In this document: piece after piece, positions 6,638 to 13,762 of the stretch
How the letters are laid out: each line of letters opens with the position of its first letter
Position numbering within the stretch: the stretch's first letter is position 1
Assembly: GCA_030673205.1 (NCBI GenBank)
Contig: DAOVJP010000008.1
Location: 1-14,082, forward strand
Direction: 5' to 3'
Origin: Thermoplasmata archaeon
GTDB lineage: Archaea; Thermoplasmatota; Thermoplasmata; JAGHBH01
Length of the DNA stretch: 14,082 nt
Program-made: the position numbers and the translations under genes
Notes under the pieces: model-generated
What the model was told of the DNA's origin: nothing
Database searches by the model: none
What the model saw: only the letters and a program-made list of their open reading frames with translations

Positions 6638-7687
6638 TCAAGGATAGCTTTTTCCTCCCATATTTCGATAAATTCTCTTTAGCTCTTTTATTGTTGCTGT
6701 GACTTTGTCTTTTGCAAAGGCCCTTGAAAAGAGTTTTCTGAGTAATTCTATTAGATCCGGGAGATGCTCTGGCTCTAAGGTGTTTGGATGTAAACCACTA
6801 TCTTTAATAGCTTTTTCAAAAATATGGAGGGGATAATCGCCTTTTATACCTCGGGAAATAGCGTTCAAACACTTATTATGGAGATGTCCCAGTGTCGAAG
6901 TGCTGTCTAAATATTTGATGATCTGATATAAGAATGCACACCCTCTTGGTCCTGAAAATTTCCATCTATCTTGCATTGGGTTAGTGGTTAGAACACCCAT
7001 CTCTTCCAATCCTTTAAGGGAGTTTTCGATCTCATGCACAGAGGGTAGAGACGTAGCTTTAGAAATCCTATCATAGTAGTATGGTCTAATTATCTGTCTC
7101 CATTCGGATGGCGTTGAAAAAGTATTTTGTCCACCTCCGATCAAGAGATCGTCTACAATAAATTGGATGATGTACCTTGCATGTTCATATTTGAAATTGT
7201 CTACAAAATTATATAGCTCAGCTTGCAATTCTTTATCATCTAGAATATTCTTTATTCTTTCACACATATCAGGATTAACATTTGTTACGGCGAGATACGA
7301 TGATATGTGAAACAAAAAACGACATGCCCTATCGTGGAAAGAACACATTTTGTAGCCGTCTGAAAGATTGGCATTCCGCCTCATGATCTCATGCAGAACA
7401 AGATCCTTAGTTACGTTCCCCACGTGTCGAATGCCATCATCATTGTTCTTTAGTGTTTTATGACTTGCGGCTTCACAGTATCTATTGATCCTCGGGATCC
7501 AATTCATCAGCGCTCTCGGTTTATTTTCTTTTCCTGCAAACACTATTTCTTCAACGAAATATTCAACAAAGAACCTGCTGTCAGAATGATTGAAGTGCGA
7601 TTCAACAAAAGAGTAAAGTTTCTCTTTGTTTCCAGAATTCATTAACCTTTGCAGCTGGGATTCCATTTTGTCATCCCTGCCATTCAT
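6638..7687 (-). CDS. Tandem winged-helix-like protein of cassette 2
   Basis: 349 residues containing an internal duplication: repeat 1 at about 21-150 and repeat 2 at about 155-281. Aligned by eye, KEKLYSFVE...R(F)FVEYFVEEIVFAG in the first matches AELYNFVD...RYIIQFIVDDLLIGG in the second, and SFHDRACRFLFHISSYL matches FSGPRGCAFLYQIIKYL. Repeat 2 holds the clearest helix-turn-helix (SLPSVHEIENSLKGLEEMGVL) with a wing (DRWKFSG). The C-terminal 60 residues are helical and basic. It resembles the single-unit wHTH protein at 6051-6416. The start at 7687 has AGGAGG about 10 bases upstream; ATG 7666 (MESQLQ) is an alternative. It is the last gene of the minus-strand cassette, 27 bases after the TPR gene. 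Family not recognised. Confidence 0.75.
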   Translation of the reverse strand: MNGRDDKMESQLQRLMNSGNKEKLYSFVESHFNHSDSRFFVEYFVEEIVFAGKENKPRALMNWIPRINRYCEAASHKTLKNNDDGIRHVGNVTKDLVLHEIMRRNANLSDGYKMCSFHDRACRFLFHISSYLAVTNVNPDMCERIKNILDDKELQAELYNFVDNFKYEHARYIIQFIVDDLLIGGGQNTFSTPSEWRQIIRPYYYDRISKATSLPSVHEIENSLKGLEEMGVLTTNPMQDRWKFSGPRGCAFLYQIIKYLDSTSTLGHLHNKCLNAISRGIKGDYPLHIFEKAIKDSGLHPNTLEPEHLPDLIELLRKLFSRAFAKDKVTATIKELKRIYRNMGGKSYP

Positions 7688-7714
7688 TTATCGCATCCCT
7701 CCTCATCAAAGATA

Positions 7715-8857
7715 TTATTCTAATTCTGAAAGGAGTCCTGCGATCTCATCCGATTTTGAAATGGCGCCTACTTCATAGAAGAGATTTCTTGCTCTACTCA
7801 ACGCTTCTCTGGCCTTTTTTGTTCTGCCAGCATCTCGGTATACCAGACCGAGCTCCTCGGTCATATATGCTTCACTTTCAATGTAGGGGGCATCTTTCTG
7901 ATATATTCTAATGCTCTCTTTTAGATGCGTCTCGGCAGTATGTAGGTCTTCCTCAAATCGTGCTACAAGGGCTAAGCCACACAAATATCCTCCATATAAG
8001 TCAGGATAGATATTTTTCATATCGGGAACGTCTTCTATAGCTTTGGATAGGGTATCCCTTGCTCTTCTTAGTCCTTTGCTTTTTGCTAGACTTTGACCAA
8101 GGTTGACTCGCCCTCTACATATCCCCTCTACTTTCTTTTCCCCCTCAAACGAAGATGCGAGTTCTAGCATTTTTTCAAAGTTGTCTATGGCCTCTTTGAA
8201 ACGATCACTATCATAATACATCATGCCTATATTATTTGTCAATCTCACTTTTAGCCCGGGGTCTTCCGATCCTTCCAAGAGTTCATTCAATTCCTGATAA
8301 CATTTCTCTGCACCGTTGAAATCCCCAAGGTCGTCCTTAAACCCGCCCAACTCGATTAAAACGTCTCCTAGATCTTTTGTTAGATTGCCTTCCTTAGAAA
8401 GTTCATAAGCCTTCTCGTATGCTCTCAGTGCCTTTTGAGTGACTCCTAGACGTTGATATACTTTACCTATCTGACGATATGTTCCCGGTAACTTTTCTGT
8501 CCTTTCTTCTTTCTTATATAAAGCTAGAGATCGTTCAAGATAACGTAATGCTGTGCCACTACATCTCATGGTCTCATATATGTCCCCAATGTTGCGATAT
8601 AGATCCGGCTTCCTTCCGCATTTTCTCAATTCTGAAGCTAAGATGATGGAGTGCTCATAATACGGAAGAGCTTCCCTCGCAGATTTTACATTGTACTTAT
8701 AGGCTTCAGAATAATGTTTCTCACCAATCTCCTGGGCCAGATCAAATAACTCAGACTTAATTGTGTGCACTCTTTCTATATTGATTGCTGGTCTCTCAAG
8801 CTCTGCCATTCCAGAGTTGTACTTATCCACAAGCTCAGATAGGGGGGATTCTTTCAT
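7715..8857 (-). CDS. TPR protein of cassette 2
   Basis: 380 residues, with about seven clear TPR units at roughly 84-117, 124-157, 164-196, 203-236, 246-280, 287-320 and 330-363 (for example YRQIGKVYQRLGVTQKALRA and TNNIGMMYYDSDRFKEAIDN) after an N-terminal helical region. There is no signal peptide, so it is cytoplasmic. The array is of the LGN/Rapsyn-like long-repeat kind, which binds partner peptides. The C-terminal cap (KKAREAL..A...FYEVG......E..GLLS) matches the TPR protein at 5008-6045. Its ATG lies one base after the stop of the exported-protein gene, and GGGGGAA just upstream serves as ribosome binding site, so the two are co-translated. Confidence 0.85.
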   Translation of the reverse strand: MKESPLSELVDKYNSGMAELERPAINIERVHTIKSELFDLAQEIGEKHYSEAYKYNVKSAREALPYYEHSIILASELRKCGRKPDLYRNIGDIYETMRCSGTALRYLERSLALYKKEERTEKLPGTYRQIGKVYQRLGVTQKALRAYEKAYELSKEGNLTKDLGDVLIELGGFKDDLGDFNGAEKCYQELNELLEGSEDPGLKVRLTNNIGMMYYDSDRFKEAIDNFEKMLELASSFEGEKKVEGICRGRVNLGQSLAKSKGLRRARDTLSKAIEDVPDMKNIYPDLYGGYLCGLALVARFEEDLHTAETHLKESIRIYQKDAPYIESEAYMTEELGLVYRDAGRTKKAREALSRARNLFYEVGAISKSDEIAGLLSELE

Positions 8858-8858
8858 C

Positions 8859-9605
8859 TTATTCCCCCCATAACAAGCTCCCGTTATTTATAAAATCTTC
8901 TTTTAGGCATAAGCATTCAAATGCCCTGCAAGACATGACTGTATAATCTAATGGTAGCAGAGAAGTATATTGCACGCTATGTGGATTGGATATTTCCTCT
9001 CTATTTCTTATGTCGGATCCCGTTATTAGTGGGACGTAATAGCTTCCTTCTTCATCGAGTTGGATTGGATACACATAGCCCTCAGTTCCTTGTGGCCAAT
9101 TGATAAGGGGAAGATAAACCCGAGATACCTTTGCGAGGCCTGTTGGTGTGTCATCTAAGATAGTTATCTTATCTTGTTCAAAATTTTGGGTTTTAAGAAG
9201 AATGACTAGATTTCTGCCCGCCGCTTCGCTTTCATAATCATCAATGTCAAATTCTTCAGACGCATCCAACATCTTGATGCTCAGCCCGCCCTCAATAGTC
9301 TGCGTTACTACGAAAGCAGGTTTCCCCGATACTTCCACCTTGGGCATCTCAAGGTCTAGACCAGACCCCTCTAGACTGCAAGAGATAAGGAGTCCTTCGC
9401 CCCAGTGATTGTCAATTATCGGTGCAACTAGTCTATCATCCTCAAGAGTCATGATGTCCTTTAGGTCTTCCACGACATAGTTGTTCCTAGCTACAGCATT
9501 GCCAGAGAACATAACGTTGGCGATAAACAAGATCGCAAAGAATGATGCGATACACTCTGTCATTTTTCCTTTTGCCATTTTTGCTCTTTTCTGTCCCTTA
9601 TCCAT
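8859..9605 (-). CDS. Exported protein of cassette 2 (paralogue of 4291-4953)
   Basis: 248 residues. The N-terminus is basic (KGQKRAKMAKGK), followed by a hydrophobic core at about 18-34 and GNAVA before R40, a plausible signal peptidase site. The mature part contains RLV (58-60), DASE (114-117) and PIQLDEEGSYYVPLITG (180-196), in the same order as in the exported protein of cassette 1, which I take as homology. Near the C-terminus is SCRAFECLCL with three cysteines. It probably sits outside the membrane, while the TPR and wHTH partners stay inside. GGAGGT at 9612-9617, six bases before ATG 9605, fixes the start. No known family recognised. Confidence 0.75.
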   Translation of the reverse strand: MDKGQKRAKMAKGKMTECIASFFAILFIANVMFSGNAVARNNYVVEDLKDIMTLEDDRLVAPIIDNHWGEGLLISCSLEGSGLDLEMPKVEVSGKPAFVVTQTIEGGLSIKMLDASEEFDIDDYESEAAGRNLVILLKTQNFEQDKITILDDTPTGLAKVSRVYLPLINWPQGTEGYVYPIQLDEEGSYYVPLITGSDIRNREEISNPHSVQYTSLLPLDYTVMSCRAFECLCLKEDFINNGSLLWGE

Positions 9606-9641
9606 AAATAGACCTCCGTATTAGTATCAATAATGTCAACA

Positions 9642-9782
9642 TTAGATGTAGACACACATATTGAGATACCATACAGCAACAGCAATTTGCCTTTTGAACA
9701 CTGTTACAAATTTTGATAACATCTTTTTTATAGAACAACCATCATACTCTACTCCCTTCTTGCAATTTGGGCAGATAAACAT
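9642..9782 (-). CDS. Doubtful 46-residue zinc-ribbon-like frame
   Basis: ATG 9782, directly after an in-frame TGA, opens a frame starting MFICPNCKKGVEYDGCS, whose CPNC looks like half of a zinc ribbon; the rest is basic and hydrophobic. It ends 36 bases before the cassette 2 exported-protein gene. There is no good ribosome binding site, and both the probable cassette 2 TATA box (9656-9663) and a GATAACA-type element on the other strand lie inside it. I consider it more likely a chance frame or remnant than a gene. Confidence 0.2.
   Translation of the reverse strand: MFICPNCKKGVEYDGCSIKKMLSKFVTVFKRQIAVAVWYLNMCVYI
9656..9663 (-). promoter_or_regulatory. Probable TATA box of cassette 2
   Basis: Minus strand CAATATGT, about 26 bases before a start near 9632. 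This would give a leader of about 27 bases that includes the GGAGGT at 9612-9617. Position is right but the match to the archaeal TATA consensus is modest. Confidence 0.3.
9711..9733 (+). promoter_or_regulatory. GATAACA + TATA element facing dph2
   Basis: TTTTGATAACA (9711-9721), four bases, TTTTATAG (9726-9733): both blocks are identical to those in the promoters at 912-978 and 3050-3116, with the same spacing. Transcription would begin near 9757. The next plus-strand gene is dph2 at 9900, which has a nearer TATA box; a 25-codon frame at 9790-9867 is too short to call. The conserved ACCGGT initiation block of the other two copies is absent here. Confidence 0.5.
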
Positions 9783-9871
9783 TCACGACATGAAATCGGA
9801 TGTGAATGACGAATCAACATTACAAATGCTCCGAGAGAGGGATGTCCACCCCCGGCAAAATGAGTAAATTG

Positions 9872-9879
9872 TTTATACG
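9872..9879 (+). promoter_or_regulatory. TATA box of dph2 (leaderless)
   Basis: TTTATACG is centred about 25 bases before ATG 9900, so the message would begin at or next to the start codon. No ribosome binding site precedes this ATG, consistent with a leaderless gene, and this spacing is why ATG 9900 is preferred to the in-frame ATG 9885. Confidence 0.55.
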
Positions 9880-9899
9880 GTCTAGTGCTTTTTGTGCTC

Positions 9900-10868
9900 A
9901 TGTTCCAGGGTTTCGAGTTCAACGCCAAGGCGCTCATGGCCGAAATAAAGAGCAGAGGGTGGATAAGGATAGCTATCCAGGCTCCTGCGGGACTGCTGAG
10001 GGATGCAGCCCAGCTCTCTCTATATCTGCGGGAGAGAGGGTACGAACCCGCGGTGTTGGTGGACCCCTGTTTTGGGGCGTGTGATCTGGCTGAGACACCC
10101 GAGAGCTATGACGGCGTGGTGCATCTCGGCCACGCGCCATTTCCGAACCAGGAGGAAGCAATGTTCCTGGAACTCCCCTCAAAGGCAGAGAACCTAGAGA
10201 TCTTGGAGAAGAGCGACGCCCTCCCCAGCCGCCTAGGTCTGGTGGCCACCGTACAGCATCTATCTCTCATTCCCATTGCCAAGAGCATGTTGGAGGACTG
10301 CGGGCATGAGGTCCACGTAGGGGATGCAGGGGGCAGGATAGCGCATCCGGGCCAGGTTCTCGGATGCAATACTAAGGCCGCCAGGGCTGTTGCGGACAAG
10401 GTGGACGCTTTCATCTTCATTGGCAGCGGACGGTTCCACCCGGGGGGCGTGGCCATGGCCACTGGGAAGAAGGTGTATGCCATCGATCCATATACTGGTA
10501 AGATGGAGATGCTCGACTCGGACCGTTTCCTGAGGATAAGGCACGGGCTCATAGAGAAGGCCCGCGAGGGAAAGAGGTTCGGGGTGCTCGTATCCTCCAA
10601 AGCAGGGCAGAACAGGACGGAGAAGGCGAGGGAGATAGAGCTGGCGCTGAGGGAGGATGGGAGAGAGGCGATACTGTTCATAGGGGACAACCTTCCGCCC
10701 ACGCCGTTCATAGGGATGGAGTTGGACGTGCTTGTATCAACGGCCTGTCCGCGGATAGCATTGGATGACTGGCAGAACTATCCCGTTCCGGTGCTCACCC
10801 CCATAGAGGTGCGCATAATGCTTGGTCTGGAAAAGTGGGAGGATTATACGCTGGATGAGTTGGCGTGA
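9900..10868 (+). CDS. dph2: Diphthamide biosynthesis enzyme Dph2 (3-amino-3-carboxypropyl transferase)
   Basis: 322 residues, the usual length of archaeal Dph2. It transfers the 3-amino-3-carboxypropyl group of S-adenosylmethionine to the target histidine of elongation factor aEF2, the first step of diphthamide synthesis, using a [4Fe-4S] cluster that cleaves SAM in a non-canonical radical way. The three cluster cysteines are visible: C61 in FGACD, C156 in GQVLGCN and C283 in STACPRIALDD. Also seen are FIGSGRFHPGGVAMAT and KVYAIDPYTG in the middle domain, and PVLTPIEVRIMLGL near the end. Archaeal Dph2 works as a homodimer in the cytoplasm. The gene stands alone; the next gene is convergent. 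GC-rich, unlike the region to its left. Confidence 0.95.
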   Translation: MFQGFEFNAKALMAEIKSRGWIRIAIQAPAGLLRDAAQLSLYLRERGYEPAVLVDPCFGACDLAETPESYDGVVHLGHAPFPNQEEAMFLELPSKAENLEILEKSDALPSRLGLVATVQHLSLIPIAKSMLEDCGHEVHVGDAGGRIAHPGQVLGCNTKAARAVADKVDAFIFIGSGRFHPGGVAMATGKKVYAIDPYTGKMEMLDSDRFLRIRHGLIEKAREGKRFGVLVSSKAGQNRTEKAREIELALREDGREAILFIGDNLPPTPFIGMELDVLVSTACPRIALDDWQNYPVPVLTPIEVRIMLGLEKWEDYTLDELA

Positions 10869-10881
10869 ATGCTGTTCGCAT

Positions 10882-10907
10882 GGCGGGCGGAACTAATGCC
10901 CCCGCCC
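10882..10907 (+). terminator. Weak hairpin between dph2 and the AbiEii-like gene
   Basis: GGCGGG (10882-10887) can pair with CCCGCC (10901-10906), or GGGCGG with CCGCCC one register over, with an 11-13 base loop. No T-run follows, so it may be only a structured spacer at the convergent gene ends. Confidence 0.25.
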
Positions 10908-10943
10908 CTTCCGTCATGAGTTCCATCTCTTACGTGTAATGCC

Positions 10944-11693
10944 TTACAGACCTCGGAGTGGCCGTATCATCGCATCAACCTCTTTTCTTATCTGTGCGTA
11001 TGGGATGAGAACGGGAGTGAGTTTTTCCATGTCTCGCTCATATTCTGCTTTTGAGATTATGGTCTCTCCCTCTATTCCCATGCCTCTTTTTTTGTAGAAT
11101 AGTTCTACGTTGAGCTTTATTTCGCTGCTGAGGAGGAACCAGACATCGTATAGATCCCTTCCTTTCTTTCGTTCCAGTAGGGTGATGACCTTTTCCACTA
11201 ACATCTCTTCTTCGTCCATGATCTGGACTAGGAAACGCTCTTTTGTCTCCGAGTATTCAGAATATAGGAGTCGCCATTGCGGGTCTCTCATGATCCCTCC
11301 CCTCTTGCCCGCATCTATTCGAAACCTGTTCCTTGTCTGCTCCGTTCCTCCATACAATGGCCCGTGGAACCATATGTCACAGGTGTAGGACTCGCTGAAC
11401 AACTCCTCCTTCATGAACCCGTTGTCTATTCCCAAGAGTTTTATCTCCTTCAGCGTTCTCTCTACTTGTTGGCCGAACTCGGATGGAGATATCGAGATGT
11501 TAAAATCCAGATCTTCGCTGAAGCGCTGTGTGTTATATAGGTATTTTATGCATGTGCCGCCTTTGAATACCGCGTTATCGAATCGTCTGAAATAGTTGTA
11601 GAGAAAGAGCTTGAGTAGATAATCCTTTTCTTGTTGATATAGGTGGAGCCCTGTTCTTCTTCCTATCTCTCGTAACTGGTCTCTTGAGATCAT
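10944..11693 (-). CDS. AbiEii/AbiGii-family nucleotidyltransferase toxin
   Basis: 249 residues. It shows the marks of the type IV toxin family: FKGGTCIKYLY (GGT at 45-47), RFSEDLDF (S59, E60, D61, D63, the metal-binding pair), IDAG at 126-129, and VEK...ERKKGRDLYDVWFLL (K168, R179, D180, D183). Family members are nucleotidyltransferases that stop growth, for example by adding nucleotides to tRNA, and give abortive infection. All motif residues are present, so it is probably active. The start ATG overlaps the stop of the upstream antitoxin gene by ATGA, so the two are co-translated. Confidence 0.9.
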   Translation of the reverse strand: MISRDQLREIGRRTGLHLYQQEKDYLLKLFLYNYFRRFDNAVFKGGTCIKYLYNTQRFSEDLDFNISISPSEFGQQVERTLKEIKLLGIDNGFMKEELFSESYTCDIWFHGPLYGGTEQTRNRFRIDAGKRGGIMRDPQWRLLYSEYSETKERFLVQIMDEEEMLVEKVITLLERKKGRDLYDVWFLLSSEIKLNVELFYKKRGMGIEGETIISKAEYERDMEKLTPVLIPYAQIRKEVDAMIRPLRGL

Positions 11694-12481
11694 CTATGTT
11701 CCTCCCATTCGATATCTCGGTTCACTATCACCCTCCATCTCCTGTCATATCTTAATATCGTCTGTTCCTTTGGGTCGAGCCTGATATATCCATCCGAACG
11801 GTGTGCTTTCAATATTCTCTTTATCTTATCGCCCTCCAGCCCAAGGCCGTCCATCATGTAGCCTGCCCTTGATACGAGGGACCGGTTGTCGAAACGTATG
11901 ATATATTCCAGGAGCTTTTCTTTGTCTAGGTGTTCCCATGCATTCCTTAGGCACTTTGCGAACTCCTCCAGCCCTCCACATTTGTCCGGTTGGTAAAGGG
12001 AGTCCACCAACGCCTTCTCCTTTTCCGCCATCACGAAACGCCCAACTCTTCTGTATCCATAGAACCGTTTCGGCAGGAATATGGTCGCCTGGATCCGTTG
12101 AGAACCAAATTCTATGTCATGCACCTGTTTGGTGGAGACCAATTGCACCACCCTCGGCTGTTGCTCTGTGAACCCATGGAATGAGAGGGCGGTCCAGAAG
12201 CTGATATATGATGGCTTCACCGCCTCGGTCGCTATCTCGAACAAACGCTCACCCGCGCTGCCTTCCAGCGCATAGCAATCTCTCTTCAGCTTGGTTATCC
12301 GTCCTTTTCTCTCCAAAGAAAAGAGCGTGTTGTGAATGCGGGTCTTGTCCCAGGATGACAACGAACGGAGTTCTTTTACTCCGAAGATGAGCAGATCATT
12401 CTCCTCTACCAAACGCAACAGATGTGATTCATTCCTCGACACAGAGCTATAACCTATATGCTGTTGTTTTTGATTTTCCAT
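11690..12481 (-). CDS. AbiEi-family antitoxin / transcriptional regulator
   Basis: 263 residues. An N-terminal winged helix (about 18-72: LLRLVEENDLLIFGVKEL, RIHNTLFSLERKGRI, KRDCYAL) is followed by the AbiEi core: PSYISFWTALSFHGFTEQQP (90-109) and VVQLVSTKQ, then EKALVDSLYQPDKCGGLEEF. In the type IV pair the antitoxin does not bind the toxin but represses the shared promoter and counteracts the toxin's effect. The gene is first in the pair and appears leaderless: TTAATATG is centred about 27 bases before ATG 12481. An inverted repeat overlapping this box is a candidate self-binding site. Confidence 0.88.
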   Translation of the reverse strand: MENQKQQHIGYSSVSRNESHLLRLVEENDLLIFGVKELRSLSSWDKTRIHNTLFSLERKGRITKLKRDCYALEGSAGERLFEIATEAVKPSYISFWTALSFHGFTEQQPRVVQLVSTKQVHDIEFGSQRIQATIFLPKRFYGYRRVGRFVMAEKEKALVDSLYQPDKCGGLEEFAKCLRNAWEHLDKEKLLEYIIRFDNRSLVSRAGYMMDGLGLEGDKIKRILKAHRSDGYIRLDPKEQTILRYDRRWRVIVNRDIEWEEHR

Positions 12482-12489
12482 GATTACTC

Positions 12490-12511
12490 AATATGAATTA
12501 TACCATATTAA
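12490..12511 (-). promoter_or_regulatory. Promoter and candidate operator of the AbiE-type pair
   Basis: TATA box TTAATATG occupies 12511-12504 on the minus strand. The perfect 6-base inverted repeat AATATG (12490-12495) / CATATT (12504-12509), with an 8-base spacer, overlaps it. A protein bound here would block TBP, which fits autoregulation as known for AbiEi. The site is AT-rich, so a chance palindrome cannot be excluded. Confidence 0.4.
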
Positions 12512-12536
12512 GCTTTCCCACAGGAATCATGCACGA

Positions 12537-12580
12537 GCCTACGCCTACATATATGCGCCCACACGCTTACTCACGTAGGC
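12537..12580 (+). promoter_or_regulatory. adk operon promoter with flanking inverted repeat
   Basis: ACATATATG at about 12547-12555 is a good TATA box, with a start expected near 12577. The 7-base arms GCCTACG (12537-12543) and CGTAGGC (12574-12580) enclose it, separated by 30 bases. The leader would be about 70 bases and ends in the GGAGGTGA site. The arms may be an operator or chance. Confidence 0.4.
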
Positions 12581-12637
12581 CCACACAAACAAGCACAATG
12601 TAGAGAAAAGACTTCATAATAGGAGGGGGATGGGGGA

Positions 12638-12645
12638 GGAGGTGA
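12638..12645 (+). promoter_or_regulatory. Ribosome binding site that fixes the adk start
   Basis: GGAGGTGA is a full match to the archaeal anti-Shine-Dalgarno, five bases before ATG 12651. It rules against the in-frame ATG at 12630, which would add seven unneeded residues (MGEEVRI). Confidence 0.8.
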
Positions 12646-12650
12646 GGATC

Positions 12651-13280
12651 ATGCGTCTAGTATTGTTAGGAGCGCCAGGAGCCGGAAAGGGCACGCAGGC
12701 CAAGATGCTGGTAGAAAAATATGGTATCCCACAGATATCCACGGGAGACATATTGAGACAGGCAGTGAAGGACGGGACCCCCCTGGGTCTGGAGGCAAAG
12801 AAGCACATGGAGGCTGGCGGGCTCGTCCCGAACGATGTTATCATAGGCATGATGCGGGAAAGGCTGAAGCAAGAGGATTGCGCCCCCGGTTTCATCCTGG
12901 ATGGTTTTCCGAGGACAAAGGACCAGGCCGAGGCATTGGAGGGGCTTACCATGCTGAATGCCGTGGTCAACATAGACGTGCCTCTTGACATATTGCTGGC
13001 ACGTCTCACAGGCAGACGCTCTTGCCCCTCTTGCGGAGCGGTGTTCCATGTGCTGAACAATCCTTCGAAGATCGAGGGCGTATGCGATGCCTGTGACGGA
13101 GAGTTGGTGCACAGAAAGGACGATAACGAAAAAACGGTGAAGAGCCGACTGGACACATACACGTCCCAGACCCAGCCCCTCATCGACTTCTATGGGGAGA
13201 AGGGGATCGTGGTGAACGTGCAGGGAGATGGGAAGATAAAAAAGGTGTTCGCCAACATAGTCGAAGGGCTGGGGCGATAG
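12651..13280 (+). CDS. adk: Adenylate kinase
   Basis: 209 residues. Catalyses ATP + AMP to 2 ADP in the cytoplasm. The P-loop is GAPGAGKGT (7-15), the AMP-binding segment ISTGDILR (29-36) and DGFPRT (84-89) are intact, and the LID domain (about 117-160) carries four zinc-type cysteines, C125, C128, C145 and C148, in CPSC...CDAC. This is the long-LID form typical of bacteria and of some archaea, rather than the short archaeal AdkA type. It is the first gene of an operon with queD, whose ATG lies one base after the adk stop. Confidence 0.96.
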   Translation: MRLVLLGAPGAGKGTQAKMLVEKYGIPQISTGDILRQAVKDGTPLGLEAKKHMEAGGLVPNDVIIGMMRERLKQEDCAPGFILDGFPRTKDQAEALEGLTMLNAVVNIDVPLDILLARLTGRRSCPSCGAVFHVLNNPSKIEGVCDACDGELVHRKDDNEKTVKSRLDTYTSQTQPLIDFYGEKGIVVNVQGDGKIKKVFANIVEGLGR

Positions 13281-13281
13281 G

Positions 13282-13758
13282 ATGGCCTTCCTGGAATTGA
13301 ACGGGTGGGATACGGGGATAACGTTCTCGGCCAGTCATTTCATCCCTGGCCACAAGAAATGCGGCAGATTGCACGGCCACGGATATGGGGTCAGGGTACG
13401 GGGACATGGAGACATAGGCGAGAACCACATGGTCATGGACTTCATAGAGTTGAAACGGTGGCTCCGAGGTATCGTAGAAGAGCTGGACCACCATGTGTTG
13501 ATCCCCACCTCCAACCCCGATATCACCATAGAAAAAGGGAAAGAAGTGGTCGTGACCAGCGCAGGCAAACGCTATGTTCTCCCGGAAGAGGATGTGGTCC
13601 TGCTCCCTATACCCATGTGCTCGGCCGAGGAACTGGCCCAATATCTACTGAACAAATGCGTGGAGGATATCCCCTTCCCGCCGAACATCACCCGGATAGA
13701 GCTGGGAGTGGACGAAGGCAGGGGCCAGGGAGGATGGGCCTCCAGGGAGATGAGGTGA
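13282..13758 (+). CDS. queD: 6-pyruvoyl-tetrahydropterin synthase family protein, QueD-type
   Basis: 158 residues. The zinc ligands H19 (SASHF), H31 and H33 (LHGHGY) and the catalytic C27 in KKCGRLHGHGY are present, as are the D69-H70/H71 pair and E140 in RIELGVDEG. QueD makes 6-carboxy-5,6,7,8-tetrahydropterin from 7,8-dihydroneopterin triphosphate, a step towards preQ0, the precursor of archaeosine in archaeal tRNA. The CxxxHGH form fits QueD. Some archaeal homologues serve folate/pterin synthesis instead, but the following queC gene favours the deazaguanine pathway. Translation is coupled: one base after adk, and its stop lies within the queC ribosome binding site. Confidence 0.9.
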   Translation: MAFLELNGWDTGITFSASHFIPGHKKCGRLHGHGYGVRVRGHGDIGENHMVMDFIELKRWLRGIVEELDHHVLIPTSNPDITIEKGKEVVVTSAGKRYVLPEEDVVLLPIPMCSAEELAQYLLNKCVEDIPFPPNITRIELGVDEGRGQGGWASREMR

Positions 13759-13762
13759 TACA

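Noticed and set aside
10106..10711. Minus-strand frame of 201 codons within dph2
   Set aside because: dph2 is unmistakable on the plus strand with all three cluster cysteines; this is its shadow.
12614..13183. Minus-strand frame of 189 codons over adk
   Set aside because: Shadow of the GC-rich adk gene; serine/proline-rich translation without known features.
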